Shown: one piece after another, positions 27,908-37,909 of the stretch
How positions within the stretch are numbered: position 1 is the first letter of the stretch
Layout: each line of letters opens with the position of its first letter
Source of the DNA: an uncultured Bacteroidales bacterium
GTDB taxonomy: Bacteria > Bacteroidota > Bacteroidia > Bacteroidales > UBA932
Length of the DNA stretch: 64,000 nucleotides
Direction of reading: 5' to 3'
Assembly: GCA_947306365.1 (NCBI GenBank)
Contig: CAMZGD010000003.1
Span: 1-64,000 of the forward strand
Program-made: the position numbers and the translations under genes
Notes under the pieces: model-generated
The model's input: the letters and a program-made list of their open reading frames with translations, nothing else
Told to the model about the DNA's origin: nothing
Database searches by the model: none

Positions 27908-29997
27908 TGGCCATTTTGCTTATCTTTCCACTGCCGGCACTGGCGCAGGAGATGCTGTTCGACGACGGCTGGAAGTTCGCGTTCGGCGACGCCGCTTCAC
28001 CGGAAAAGGATTTCGGCAGGGGGACGGAATATTTCAACTATCTCACAAAAGCGGCGTCGATCCATAACGAGGGACCGTATGCCGTAAAGTTCGACGATTC
28101 GGCCTGGAAGCCGGTGCAGCTGCCGCACGACTGGGTGGTGGACCTGCCGTTTTCGCCGGAAGCTTCGCACAGCCACGGTTACAAGACGGTGGGCTGGCGC
28201 TGGCCGGCGACCAGCGTGGGCTGGTACCGGAAGCATTTCACGGTGCCGGCCGATGCGCTCGGGAAACCGGTCTCGCTCCGGTTCGACGGCATCTTCCGCG
28301 ATTCGGACATCTGGGTGAACGGCTTCTGGCTGGGCGGCGAGCGCAGCGGTTACACGTCGGCCACCTACGCCATCGCCGAATACCTGAATTATGGCGGCGA
28401 CAATGTGGTCGTTGTCCGGGCCGACGCCTCATTCGAGGAGGGCTGGTTCTACGAAGGGGCCGGCATCTACCGCCACGTCTGGCTTACGGTCGGCGACGAG
28501 CCCGAAAAACCGCAGCGGCCGCTGCCGAAGATCGAAATCGATCCCGACCGCGGTATCCTCCTGGACGGCCAGCCCATCCGCATCCACGGCGCGAACGTCC
28601 ACCAGGACCACGCCGGCGTGGGCGCGGCCATCCCAGACGCGCTGTATGTCTGGCGCATCAAACAATTGAAAGCATACGGTTTCAACGCCATCCGGACCGC
28701 CCACAACCCCGCGTCACCCGCGCTGCTCGACATCTGCGACAGCCTGGGGATGTACGTGCTGGAGGAGACACGCCTGATGGGCGTGAACGAGGCACAGCTC
28801 GCGCCGCTCCGCAAGATGATCGAACGCGACCGGCATCATCCCTGCATCATCCTGTGGGGCATCGGCAACGAGGAGTGGGGCATCGAATGGAACGATAAGG
28901 GCGAACGCATCGCCCGTACGATGACGGAATACTGCCACGCCATCGACCCGACGCGGCCGGTGTTGGTCGCAACCAGCAGCGGCCCGGAAGTGATCAAGGG
29001 CGCCGACGTGGCCGGTTACAACTATATCCTGCAGAATCCGGTGGACCGGCACCGGGCCGATTATCCCGACCGCGTGGCCGTCGGCACGGAGGAGACCTCC
29101 GGCTGCGGCACCCGCGGCGTGTATTTCGACGATCCGGCGAACGGGCGGATGGCGGCCCTCAACCGCAGCCCCCAGGGACCGGACAGCCTGTACAACTGCA
29201 TCGAACGGGGCTGGCAGTTCTATGAAGCCCGCCCCTGGCTGGCGGGCCTGTTCTACTGGACGGGCTTCGACTACCGGGGCGAGCCGAATCCGCTGGTCTA
29301 TCCTGCAACGGGCTCCGAATTCGGCATCTTCGACTATTGCGGCTTTCCCAAGGACGAGGCGTATTACCTGAAGGCCTGGTGGACGGACGAGCCGCTCGTG
29401 CACATCCTGCCGCACTGGAACCTCGAAGGCCACGAAGGGGAGGAAGTCTCCGTGTGGGTGTACGGCAACTGCGAAGAGGTGGCGCTTTCCGTCAACGGGC
29501 GGAACCTGGGCCGGAAGCGGATGCCCCGCGGCGGTCACCTGGAATGGACGGCGGTCTACAGGCCCGGACGTGTCCGGGCGGTGGGCTACCGGAATGGCCG
29601 GAAGGTCTGTGAGGAGACCGTCTGGACGGCCGGTTCTCCCGAACGCCTGCAGGCGGCGGCCGACCGGACGCTGCTCCGGGCGGACGGGCACGACGTGGCG
29701 GTGGTGAACCTTTCCGTGCGGGATGGCCGCGACCGCTTCGTCCCGACGGCCTGTCTGCCCGTGCAGGTGACGGTGGAGGGCCCTGCCCGGATCCTGGGCG
29801 CCGGCAACGGCGATCCGGCCTTCCGCGCCGCCGAGCGTCCCGCGGATCCCGCCGACCGGACTTTCTGCATCGATACCTTCAACGGACTGGCCCAGGTGCT
29901 CATCCAGGGAACCGGCGAAGCGGGGGAGGCCAGGGTCCTGCTTGCTGGTCCCGGCATTCCCGAAAACGTGGTGCCCCTCCGTTTTGCCAACGAATGA
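27883..29997 (+). CDS. GH2 beta-galactosidase-like glycosidase
   Basis: GH2 motifs IHGANVHQDHAGVG, NAIRTAHNPASPALLDICDSLGMYVLEET, GIGNEEW. In-frame TTG 27883 gives signal peptide MKWKQRFLLAILLIFPLPALAQ; ORF-track start is ATG 27763. Confidence 0.85.
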   Translation: MKWKQRFLLAILLIFPLPALAQEMLFDDGWKFAFGDAASPEKDFGRGTEYFNYLTKAASIHNEGPYAVKFDDSAWKPVQLPHDWVVDLPFSPEASHSHGYKTVGWRWPATSVGWYRKHFTVPADALGKPVSLRFDGIFRDSDIWVNGFWLGGERSGYTSATYAIAEYLNYGGDNVVVVRADASFEEGWFYEGAGIYRHVWLTVGDEPEKPQRPLPKIEIDPDRGILLDGQPIRIHGANVHQDHAGVGAAIPDALYVWRIKQLKAYGFNAIRTAHNPASPALLDICDSLGMYVLEETRLMGVNEAQLAPLRKMIERDRHHPCIILWGIGNEEWGIEWNDKGERIARTMTEYCHAIDPTRPVLVATSSGPEVIKGADVAGYNYILQNPVDRHRADYPDRVAVGTEETSGCGTRGVYFDDPANGRMAALNRSPQGPDSLYNCIERGWQFYEARPWLAGLFYWTGFDYRGEPNPLVYPATGSEFGIFDYCGFPKDEAYYLKAWWTDEPLVHILPHWNLEGHEGEEVSVWVYGNCEEVALSVNGRNLGRKRMPRGGHLEWTAVYRPGRVRAVGYRNGRKVCEETVWTAGSPERLQAAADRTLLRADGHDVAVVNLSVRDGRDRFVPTACLPVQVTVEGPARILGAGNGDPAFRAAERPADPADRTFCIDTFNGLAQVLIQGTGEAGEARVLLAGPGIPENVVPLRFANE

Positions 29998-30001
29998 CGC
30001 T

Positions 30002-31468
30002 ATGTATTTACTCGGTTACGATATCGGCAGTTCTTCCGTGAAAGCCTCCCTGGTGGAGGCCGCCACGGGGAAGTGTGCCGCCGCGGCGTTCTTCCCGGAA
30101 CAGGAAGCGCCCATCCTTTCCGAACGCCCCGGCTGGGCGGAACAGGATCCCGCAAGCTGGTGGGCGTATCTGAAGCAGGCCACGGCGTCCGTGCTGTCGC
30201 AGGCCCGTTGTGCCGCCGCCGACATCAAGGCGATCGGCATCTCCTACCAGATGCACGGACTGGTGTGTGTGGACAGGGACCGGCAGGTCCTGCGTCCTTC
30301 CATCATCTGGTGCGATTCGCGCGCCGTACCCTACGGACAGCGCGCGTTCGAGGCGCTGGGGGAGGAATGGTGCCTGCAGCACCTGCTCAACGCGCCCGGC
30401 AATTTTACGGCTGCCAAGCTGGCCTGGGTGAAGGAAAACGAACCGGCCGTGTTCGACCGGATCTGGAAAGTGATGCTGCCGGGCGACTACATCGCCCTGC
30501 GCCTCACGGGTGAGGCGGCTACGACGGTGAGCGGCCTGTCGGAAGGCATCTTCTGGGATTTCGTGGAAAACGCCCCTTCCCGGCTGCTGCTGGACTGCTT
30601 CGGCTTCGACGCCTCGGTGCTGGCACCGGTGGTGCCCACCTTCGGCGAGCAGGGACGGCTGACCGCGGAAGCGGCGCGGGAACTCGGACTCGCGGCCGGG
30701 ACCCCGGTGACCTACCGGGCCGGCGACCAGCCCAACAATGCACTGAGCCTGAATGTGCTGAATCCGGGCGAAATCGCCTCCACGGCCGGTACGTCCGGCG
30801 TGGTGTACGGCGTCATCGGACAGGTGGCCTACGATCCGCTTTCCAGGGTGAACCCGTTCGCCCACGTGAACCATACGGCGGCGGCTCCCCGGCTGGGCGT
30901 CCTGCTCTGCATCAACGGTACGGGCATCCTGAATGCCTGGATGCGCCGCACCGTGGCGGAAGCGGGCATGTCCTACGCCGAAATGAACGGACTGGCCGCC
31001 CGCATTCCTGTCGGCAGCGACGGCGTGTCCATCCTGCCGTTCGGCAACGGCGCGGAACGGATGCTGCAGAACCGCGATGCGGGCTGCAGCGTCCACGGCG
31101 TCAACTTCAACCGGCACGGAAAGGCGCACTTGCTCCGCGCCGCCCAGGAAGGCATCGTCTTCTCTTTCTGCTATGGCATTGAAATCATGCAGCAGATGGG
31201 GCTCCGGGTGGACAGGATTCACGCGGGCAAGGCCAATATGTTCCTTTCGCCGATTTTCCGGGATACGCTTGCTGCGGTTTCCGGAGCGGTCATCGAACTC
31301 TACGACACGGACGGTTCGGTGGGCGCGGCCCGCGGTGCGGGCATCGGCGCTGGCATATACCGTACGTCGGCGGAGGCTTTCGCGACGCTGGCGCGGCTCG
31401 ACAGGATCGAACCGGGCCGCCAGGCGGAATGCCGGGCCGCCTATGAACGTTGGAAATCATATTTATAA
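30002..31468 (+). CDS. xylB: Xylulokinase (FGGY family)
   Basis: LLGYDIGSSSVKASLVEAATG; next to xylose isomerase; GDQPNNALSLNVLNPGEIASTAGTSGVVYGV. Confidence 0.9.
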   Translation: MYLLGYDIGSSSVKASLVEAATGKCAAAAFFPEQEAPILSERPGWAEQDPASWWAYLKQATASVLSQARCAAADIKAIGISYQMHGLVCVDRDRQVLRPSIIWCDSRAVPYGQRAFEALGEEWCLQHLLNAPGNFTAAKLAWVKENEPAVFDRIWKVMLPGDYIALRLTGEAATTVSGLSEGIFWDFVENAPSRLLLDCFGFDASVLAPVVPTFGEQGRLTAEAARELGLAAGTPVTYRAGDQPNNALSLNVLNPGEIASTAGTSGVVYGVIGQVAYDPLSRVNPFAHVNHTAAAPRLGVLLCINGTGILNAWMRRTVAEAGMSYAEMNGLAARIPVGSDGVSILPFGNGAERMLQNRDAGCSVHGVNFNRHGKAHLLRAAQEGIVFSFCYGIEIMQQMGLRVDRIHAGKANMFLSPIFRDTLAAVSGAVIELYDTDGSVGAARGAGIGAGIYRTSAEAFATLARLDRIEPGRQAECRAAYERWKSYL

Positions 31469-31480
31469 TTGCATAACATC

Positions 31481-32797
31481 ATGACCAAAGAGTATTTCCC
31501 TACCATCGGAAAGATCCCTTTCGAGGGACCCGAAAGCAAGAACCCCCTGGCATTCCACTATTATGATGCGGACCGTGTCGTCGCGGGCAAGAAGATGAAG
31601 GACTGGTTCAAGTTCGCCATGGCCTGGTGGCACTCGCTGGGCCAGGCTTCCGGCGACCCGTTCGGCGGCCAGACCCGCAGCTATGAATGGGACAAGGGCG
31701 AATGCCCGTATGCCCGTGCCAGGGCGAAGGCCGATGCCGGCTTCGAGCTGATGCAGAAGCTGGGCATCGAGTATTTCTGCTTCCACGACATCGACCTCGT
31801 GGAAGACTGCGAGGACATCGTCGAGTATGAAGCCCGGATGAAGGACATTACGGACTATCTCCTGGAGAAGATGAAGGCGACGGGGATCAGGAACCTCTGG
31901 GGTACGGCCAACGTGTTCGGACACAAGCGTTATATGAACGGCGCCGCCACCAACCCGCAGTTCGGCATCGTAGCCCGTGCGGCCGTGCAGATCAAGAACG
32001 CCATCGACGCCACCATCAAGCTGGGCGGTACCGGCTATGTGTTCTGGGGCGGCCGCGAAGGCTATTACACCCTGCTGAACACGCAGATGCAGCGTGAGAA
32101 GGACCATCTGGCCCGGATGCTCACCGCGGCCCGCGACTATGGCCGCGCGAAGGGATTCAAAGGAACTTTCTTCATCGAGCCCAAGCCGATGGAGCCCACC
32201 AAGCACCAGTATGACGTCGACACGGAGACCGTGATCGGATTCCTCCGTGCCAACGGCCTCGACAAGGACTTCAAGGTGAACATCGAGGTGAACCACGCCA
32301 CCCTGGCCGGTCACACCTTCGAGCACGAGCTTACCGTCGCCGTGGACAACGGCCTGCTGGGCAGCATCGACGCCAACCGCGGCGACGCCCAGAACGGCTG
32401 GGATACGGACCAGTTCCCGGTGGACCCGTACGACCTTACCCAGGCCATGATGCAGATTCTCCGCAACGGCGGCTTCAAGGACGGCGGTACGAACTTCGAC
32501 GCCAAGCTGCGCCGCAGTTCCACCGATCCGGAAGACATCTTCATCGCCCACATCAGCGCGATGGACGCGATGGCGCACGCCCTGCTGAATGCCGCTGCCG
32601 TTCTGGAGGAAAGTCCGATTCTCCAGATGGTCGCGGAAAGGTATGCTTCCTTCGACAGCGGTCTCGGGAAGAAGTTCGAGGAAGGCGGGGCCACCCTGGA
32701 AGAACTCTACGACTACGCCAGGTCCCACGCTACGCCCGAGGCGGCTTCCGGCAAGCAGGAGCTTTACGAAACCCTCTTGAACCTCTACGCCAGGTAA
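31481..32797 (+). CDS. xylA: Xylose isomerase
   Basis: [68 protein letters not shown]. Confidence 0.97.
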   Translation: MTKEYFPTIGKIPFEGPESKNPLAFHYYDADRVVAGKKMKDWFKFAMAWWHSLGQASGDPFGGQTRSYEWDKGECPYARARAKADAGFELMQKLGIEYFCFHDIDLVEDCEDIVEYEARMKDITDYLLEKMKATGIRNLWGTANVFGHKRYMNGAATNPQFGIVARAAVQIKNAIDATIKLGGTGYVFWGGREGYYTLLNTQMQREKDHLARMLTAARDYGRAKGFKGTFFIEPKPMEPTKHQYDVDTETVIGFLRANGLDKDFKVNIEVNHATLAGHTFEHELTVAVDNGLLGSIDANRGDAQNGWDTDQFPVDPYDLTQAMMQILRNGGFKDGGTNFDAKLRRSSTDPEDIFIAHISAMDAMAHALLNAAAVLEESPILQMVAERYASFDSGLGKKFEEGGATLEELYDYARSHATPEAASGKQELYETLLNLYAR

Positions 32798-32799
32798 AG

Positions 32800-34248
32800 A
32801 TGGGAGCGAACAGAAAGCAAGGCAGTTCCAGGTATCTCATCAGCATCGTGCTCGTGGCGGTGCTGGGCGGACTGCTCTTCGGATACGACACGGCGGTGAT
32901 TTCCGGCGCGGAGAAGGGGCTCCAGGCCTTCTTCCAGGGAGCGGCGGATTTCACGTATACCGACGGCCTGCACGGCTTCACGACCTCCAGCGCCCTGATC
33001 GGCTGCGTGATCGGTGCGCTGCTCTCCGGCCTGTTCTCTTCCCGGATCGGAAGGCGCAGGACGCTGCTGATCGCCGGCATTCTCTTTTTCCTGAGCGCCC
33101 TGGGTTCGTATTGCCCGGAGTTTCTCTTCTTCCGCCACGGCGTGGCGAGCCGGGGCGTCCTGGCGGCGTTCATCCTGTATCGGATCCTGGGCGGCATCGG
33201 CGTGGGACTGGCCTCCGCCATCTGCCCGATGTACATTGCGGAGGTTGCTCCGGCCAACCAGCGCGGCAAGCTCGTCTCGTGGAACCAGTTTGCCATCATC
33301 TTCGGCCAGCTGGTCGTCTATTTCGTCAACTTCCTCATCATCCAGTCGCATAAGAATGATCCGCAGCTCGTGGAATGGACCAATACGGTCGGCTGGCGCA
33401 ACATGTTCGTCTCCGAGGCGTTTCCGGCCGGTCTTTTCGCGCTGCTCATCCTCCTGGTGCCCGAGTCGCCCCGCCATCTCGTGATGCGCGGCCTCGACCA
33501 GAACGCCTTCCGGATCCTCGCCCGCATCAACGGGGAGGAGAAGGCCCGGACGATCCTGCAGGAGATCAAGGATACCGTCGTCGAAAAGCGGGAAAGGCTC
33601 TTCGCATACGGCTTCCTGGTGATCTTCATCGGCTGCATGCTCTCCGTGTTCCAGCAGGTGATCGGCATCAACGCCGTGCTGTATTTCGCGCCGCGCATCT
33701 TCGAATCCATGGGCGTGAGCAACAATATGCTCTTTACCGTCATCATGGGCGTCATCAACATCAGTTTCACCCTGCTGGCGGTCTTTACCGTGGAGAAACT
33801 GGGCCGCAAGCCGTTGCTGATCAGCGGTTCCATCGGCATGGCGGTCGGCGCGCTGGGCGTCGCCCTGTCGAATGTCGTGACACTGCCGGCCTGGGTGCCG
33901 GTCATCAGCATCATGGTCTACAGCGCCTGCTTCATGTTCAGCTGGGGGCCGATCTGCTGGGTGTACATCGCCGAGATCTTCCCCAACACCATCCGCAGCC
34001 AGGCGACGGCCTGGGCCGTGGCGTTCCAGTGGATCTTCAACTTCATCGTGAGTTCCACGTTCGTGCCGATGTACAATATGCAGCTCGGTGCGATGGGCGA
34101 CCGTTTCGGCCACTTCTTCGCCTATGCGCTTTACGGCGTGATCTGCCTGGTCGCCGCGCTCTTTGTCTGGCGGCTTGTGCCGGAGACCAAGGGAAAGACC
34201 CTCGAAGAGATGACCGCGCTGTGGCGGTCCCGTTCCAGAAAGAAATAA
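32800..34248 (+). CDS. MFS sugar porter, xylose/H+ symporter-like
   Basis: GGLLFGYDTAVISGAEKGL; sugar-porter motifs; next to xylA. Confidence 0.9.
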   Translation: MGANRKQGSSRYLISIVLVAVLGGLLFGYDTAVISGAEKGLQAFFQGAADFTYTDGLHGFTTSSALIGCVIGALLSGLFSSRIGRRRTLLIAGILFFLSALGSYCPEFLFFRHGVASRGVLAAFILYRILGGIGVGLASAICPMYIAEVAPANQRGKLVSWNQFAIIFGQLVVYFVNFLIIQSHKNDPQLVEWTNTVGWRNMFVSEAFPAGLFALLILLVPESPRHLVMRGLDQNAFRILARINGEEKARTILQEIKDTVVEKRERLFAYGFLVIFIGCMLSVFQQVIGINAVLYFAPRIFESMGVSNNMLFTVIMGVINISFTLLAVFTVEKLGRKPLLISGSIGMAVGALGVALSNVVTLPAWVPVISIMVYSACFMFSWGPICWVYIAEIFPNTIRSQATAWAVAFQWIFNFIVSSTFVPMYNMQLGAMGDRFGHFFAYALYGVICLVAALFVWRLVPETKGKTLEEMTALWRSRSRKK

Positions 34249-34275
34249 ATCCTTAACACTGTTGCATAGTTGTAT

Positions 34276-36603
34276 ATGAACCGATTCAAATCCATTGTCC
34301 AAATCATATCGTTCGCTGCGACGGCCTTCGCGGTATGTGCCTGCGCTTCGCGGCCGGCCGTCAAGCCGGCCATCCCGCGTGACGCCGCGGTGGAAGCCAA
34401 GGTGGAGAAAGTGCTGAAAGGCATGACCCTCAAGGAGAAGGCCGGCCAGCTGGTCCAGCTTTCCATCATGGTCATCGAGGACGACACCCACGAAGCCATC
34501 GATCCGGCCAAGCTCGACAAGATCATCGGCGAATACAAGGTGGGCTCCATCCTCAACGTGATGCACGACGCGGCGCATACGCGTGAGCAGACGGCCGCCA
34601 TGATCCGGCAGATCCAGGACAAGTCGATGGAGGTGCTGGGCATCCCGTGCATCTACGGCCTCGACATGATCCACGGCGCTTCCTATCTGATCGAGGGTTC
34701 GCTCTATCCGCAGGAAATCAACCTGGGCGCCACTTTCAACCGGGAATACGCCTTCGCGATGGGCCGGGCGATGGCCTATGAGACGCGTGCGGCGCAGTGC
34801 CCGTGGGTGTTCTCGCCCGTGATGGACCTGGGCCGCGACCCGCGCTGGCCGCGCATCTGGGAGAGCTGGGGCGAAGATCCCTATCTCCAGGCGGAAATGG
34901 CGCGCACCGAGACCCTCGGCATCCAGGGCGCCGACCCGAACCACATTGGGCCGGAGAATGCGGCCGTGAGCTTGAAGCACTATATGGGTTACGGCGTACC
35001 GCTTTCCGGGAAAGACCGGACGCCTGCCTACATTGCTGAAAACGATCTGCGCGAGAAATACTTCCGGCCGTTCAAGGAATGTGTCGAGGCGGGGGCGCTG
35101 ACCATCATGGTGAATTCCGCTTCCATCAACGGCGTTCCCACCCACGCCAACAAGACGCTGCTGACCGGATGGCTCAAGGAGGAACTCGGCTGGGACGGCA
35201 TGCTGGTCACCGACTGGGCGGACATCGACAATCTCTATACGCGCGACCACGTGGCGGCCGACAAGCGCGAGGCCGTGGCGCAGGGCATCAACGCCGGCAT
35301 CGACATGATCATGGATCCCTACGATCCGGAATGCGTGAACGTGATCGTGGACCTGGCCGAAAGCGGCGGGATCCCGATGAGCCGCATCGATGACGCCGTG
35401 CGCCGGGTGCTGCGCCTCAAGGTGCGTCTGGGTCTCTTCGACAATCCGACCTGGACGTACGATTATCCGGACTTCGCGTGCGAACGCTTTGCGAAGGAGT
35501 CGTATGACGCCGCCGTGGAGTCGGAGGTGCTGCTGAAGAACGAAGGCGGCCTGCTGCCGCTCAATGGCAGCGAGCGGATCCTGGTCTGCGGTCCCAACGC
35601 CAATACGCTCCGTGCGCTGAACGGGGGCTGGTCATACCGCTGGCAGGGTTCTGCCGACGAATTCGTCCCGCAGTACAATACGATCCTGGAAGCGATCCAG
35701 CAGCGTTTCTCGCGTGTGACGTACGTTCCGGGCGTAGAGTATGTGGAAATCCCGTATGCCTGGATGATCGACAATCCGACGGGCATTGCAAAGGCCGTGG
35801 CGGCCGCCCGTGCCGCCGACGTGGTCGTCTGCTGTGTGGGTGAGAATTCCTACTGCGAGACGCCGGGCAACATGGACGACCTGAACCTTTCGGCCAACCA
35901 GAAGGAACTGGTCCGGGCGGTGGCCGCTACCGGAAAGCCCGTGGTGCTGGTGCTCAACGAGGGCCGTCCGCGCATCATCGGCGACATCGAGCCGCTGGCG
36001 AAGGCGGTGATCGACGTGATGCTGCCTTCGAACTACGGCGGCGACGCCCTGGCGGCGCTGCTCGCCGGCGACGAGAATTTCTCCGGCAAGCTGCCGTTCA
36101 CCTATTCGAAGCACATCAATTCGCTGCACACGTACGACTACAAGGTTTCCGAGCACCGCGAGGTGATGGAGGGATCCTACAACTACGACGCCGTGATGGA
36201 CGTGCAGTGGCCTTTCGGCTTCGGTCTCAGCTACACGACGTTCGCCTACAGCGATTTCGTCTGTGACCGGGAATCGTTCAAGGCCGGCGATGTGCTGAAG
36301 GTTTCCGTGACGGTGACCAACACCGGCGACCGTGCCGGCAAGGAGGCGGTGCTGCTCTACAGTTCCGACCTGGTGGCGTCGCTGATTCCCGACGTGAAGC
36401 GTCTCCGCGGCTTCGAAAAGATCGAGCTTCAGCCCGGTGAATCGAAGGTAGTGACGTTCGAGCTGCCGGCTCCCGAACTGGCGTTCGTGGGCGCGGACGG
36501 CAGATGGCGTCTGGAGGAAGGCGACTTCCGTCTGGCCTGCGGCGGCCTCGGCCTGCTGGTCCACTGCACGGAAACGAAAGTCTGGGATACGCCGAATAGA
36601 TGA
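34276..36603 (+). CDS. GH3 beta-glucosidase-like
   Basis: MLVTDWADIDNL nucleophile region, YGLDMIHGA, C-terminal FnIII-like domain. Confidence 0.92.
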   Translation: MNRFKSIVQIISFAATAFAVCACASRPAVKPAIPRDAAVEAKVEKVLKGMTLKEKAGQLVQLSIMVIEDDTHEAIDPAKLDKIIGEYKVGSILNVMHDAAHTREQTAAMIRQIQDKSMEVLGIPCIYGLDMIHGASYLIEGSLYPQEINLGATFNREYAFAMGRAMAYETRAAQCPWVFSPVMDLGRDPRWPRIWESWGEDPYLQAEMARTETLGIQGADPNHIGPENAAVSLKHYMGYGVPLSGKDRTPAYIAENDLREKYFRPFKECVEAGALTIMVNSASINGVPTHANKTLLTGWLKEELGWDGMLVTDWADIDNLYTRDHVAADKREAVAQGINAGIDMIMDPYDPECVNVIVDLAESGGIPMSRIDDAVRRVLRLKVRLGLFDNPTWTYDYPDFACERFAKESYDAAVESEVLLKNEGGLLPLNGSERILVCGPNANTLRALNGGWSYRWQGSADEFVPQYNTILEAIQQRFSRVTYVPGVEYVEIPYAWMIDNPTGIAKAVAAARAADVVVCCVGENSYCETPGNMDDLNLSANQKELVRAVAATGKPVVLVLNEGRPRIIGDIEPLAKAVIDVMLPSNYGGDALAALLAGDENFSGKLPFTYSKHINSLHTYDYKVSEHREVMEGSYNYDAVMDVQWPFGFGLSYTTFAYSDFVCDRESFKAGDVLKVSVTVTNTGDRAGKEAVLLYSSDLVASLIPDVKRLRGFEKIELQPGESKVVTFELPAPELAFVGADGRWRLEEGDFRLACGGLGLLVHCTETKVWDTPNR

Positions 36604-36688
36604 TCATTGCTCCGCTGCTCTGGGTTTTCGTTCCGCTCGCAGAAAAATGCTCGCTGCCCGAAAACCCGCCCGCAGCTACGAAAAGAAC

Positions 36689-36710
36689 GGTCATTTTGAG
36701 CGAAGAGAAG
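36689..36710. repeat. Fragment resembling the common GTCATTyTGAGCGAAGCGAAGAA dispersed repeat of Bacteroidota
   Basis: ggtcattttgagcgaagagaag in the GH3/epimerase intergenic region. Confidence 0.4.
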
Positions 36711-36726
36711 AAGCTGAATAACTAGA

Positions 36727-37908
36727 ATGGAAACAAGAACGGATATATTCCTGCGTGAAATTACCGACGTTCTGGAGCATAATATCCTGGACTATTGGCT
36801 GACGCTGCGGGACCCGGGCGGCGGCTTCTACGGCGAAGTCCTTTCCGACGGAACCGTGCTGCCGGAGGCGCCGCGCGGCGTCATCCTGAACGCCCGCATC
36901 ATCTGGGCGTTCTCGGCGGCCTTTGCCGTGCTGCCCAGGCCGGAATACCTGGCGGCGGCCGTAACGGCCAAAGACTGGTTCCTGACGCATTTCGTCGATC
37001 CGGATCACGGCGGCGTCTATTGGAGCGTGACGGCGGCAGGGGAGCGGCTTGACGACAAGAAGCAGCTGTATGCCCAGGGCTTCGCCATCTACGGGCTCAG
37101 CGAATGCTATAAGGCGACGCGCGACGTGAAGGTCCTTGCGGCGGCCGCCGCGCTGTTCCGCACGGTGGAAGACCATTTCGCCGATCCGGAGCACGGCGGG
37201 TACATCGAGGCGCTTGCGCGCGACTTCTCGCCGCTGGAAGACATGTCGCTCTCGGCGCACGACATCAATGCCGACAAGACGATGAATTCGCACCTCCACA
37301 TCCTGGAGGCCTACGCGAATCTCTACGCCGTCTGGCCGGATCCTTCGCTCAGGGCGGCGCTGGTCCGGCTGCTCGACCTCACGTGCACGCGCATTATGGG
37401 TCCCGACGGACATCTGCAGCTTTATTTCCGGCGGGACTGGCGCGTCCTGCCCGGTGCCGTTTCCTACGGTCACGACATCGAGACATCGTGGCTGCTGCTG
37501 GAGTGCGCCCTGGCGACGCACGACCTCGACGTGGTGAGCCGTGTCCGTCCGTATGCGGCCGCGCTGGGCCGCGCCGGCAACGAGGGCCTGCTGCCCGACG
37601 GTTCGATGCTGTATGAGAAACTGCCCGACGGTTCCTTCGATGAATCCCGCCAATGGTGGGTGCAGGCCGAGACGGTCGTAGGCAACCTCTGGCTGTGGAA
37701 GTTCCACGGGGACGATGCCGGTGCCGACCGGGCGCTGGCCTGCTGGGCGTTCATCCGCGACCGGCTGGTGGACCGCGCCGGCGGCGACTGGTACTGGGCG
37801 GTCCTGCCCGACGGCTCGCGCGACCTGGCCCAGCCAAAGGCCGGCTTCTGGAAATGTCCCTACCACAATGTCCGGATGTGTCTTGAAATACTGAAACTGT
37901 TTGGATAA
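36727..37908 (+). CDS. AGE-family epimerase, cellobiose/mannobiose 2-epimerase-like
   Basis: AGE signatures DPDHGGVYWSVTAAG, GHDIETSWLLLE, QWWVQAETVVG; adjacent mannan genes. Confidence 0.88.
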   Translation: METRTDIFLREITDVLEHNILDYWLTLRDPGGGFYGEVLSDGTVLPEAPRGVILNARIIWAFSAAFAVLPRPEYLAAAVTAKDWFLTHFVDPDHGGVYWSVTAAGERLDDKKQLYAQGFAIYGLSECYKATRDVKVLAAAAALFRTVEDHFADPEHGGYIEALARDFSPLEDMSLSAHDINADKTMNSHLHILEAYANLYAVWPDPSLRAALVRLLDLTCTRIMGPDGHLQLYFRRDWRVLPGAVSYGHDIETSWLLLECALATHDLDVVSRVRPYAAALGRAGNEGLLPDGSMLYEKLPDGSFDESRQWWVQAETVVGNLWLWKFHGDDAGADRALACWAFIRDRLVDRAGGDWYWAVLPDGSRDLAQPKAGFWKCPYHNVRMCLEILKLFG

Positions 37909-37909
37909 T

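Noticed and set aside
32785-35250. 821-aa minus-strand ORF
   Set aside because: Antisense to the sugar porter and GH3 genes; His/Asp/Glu-rich shadow composition.
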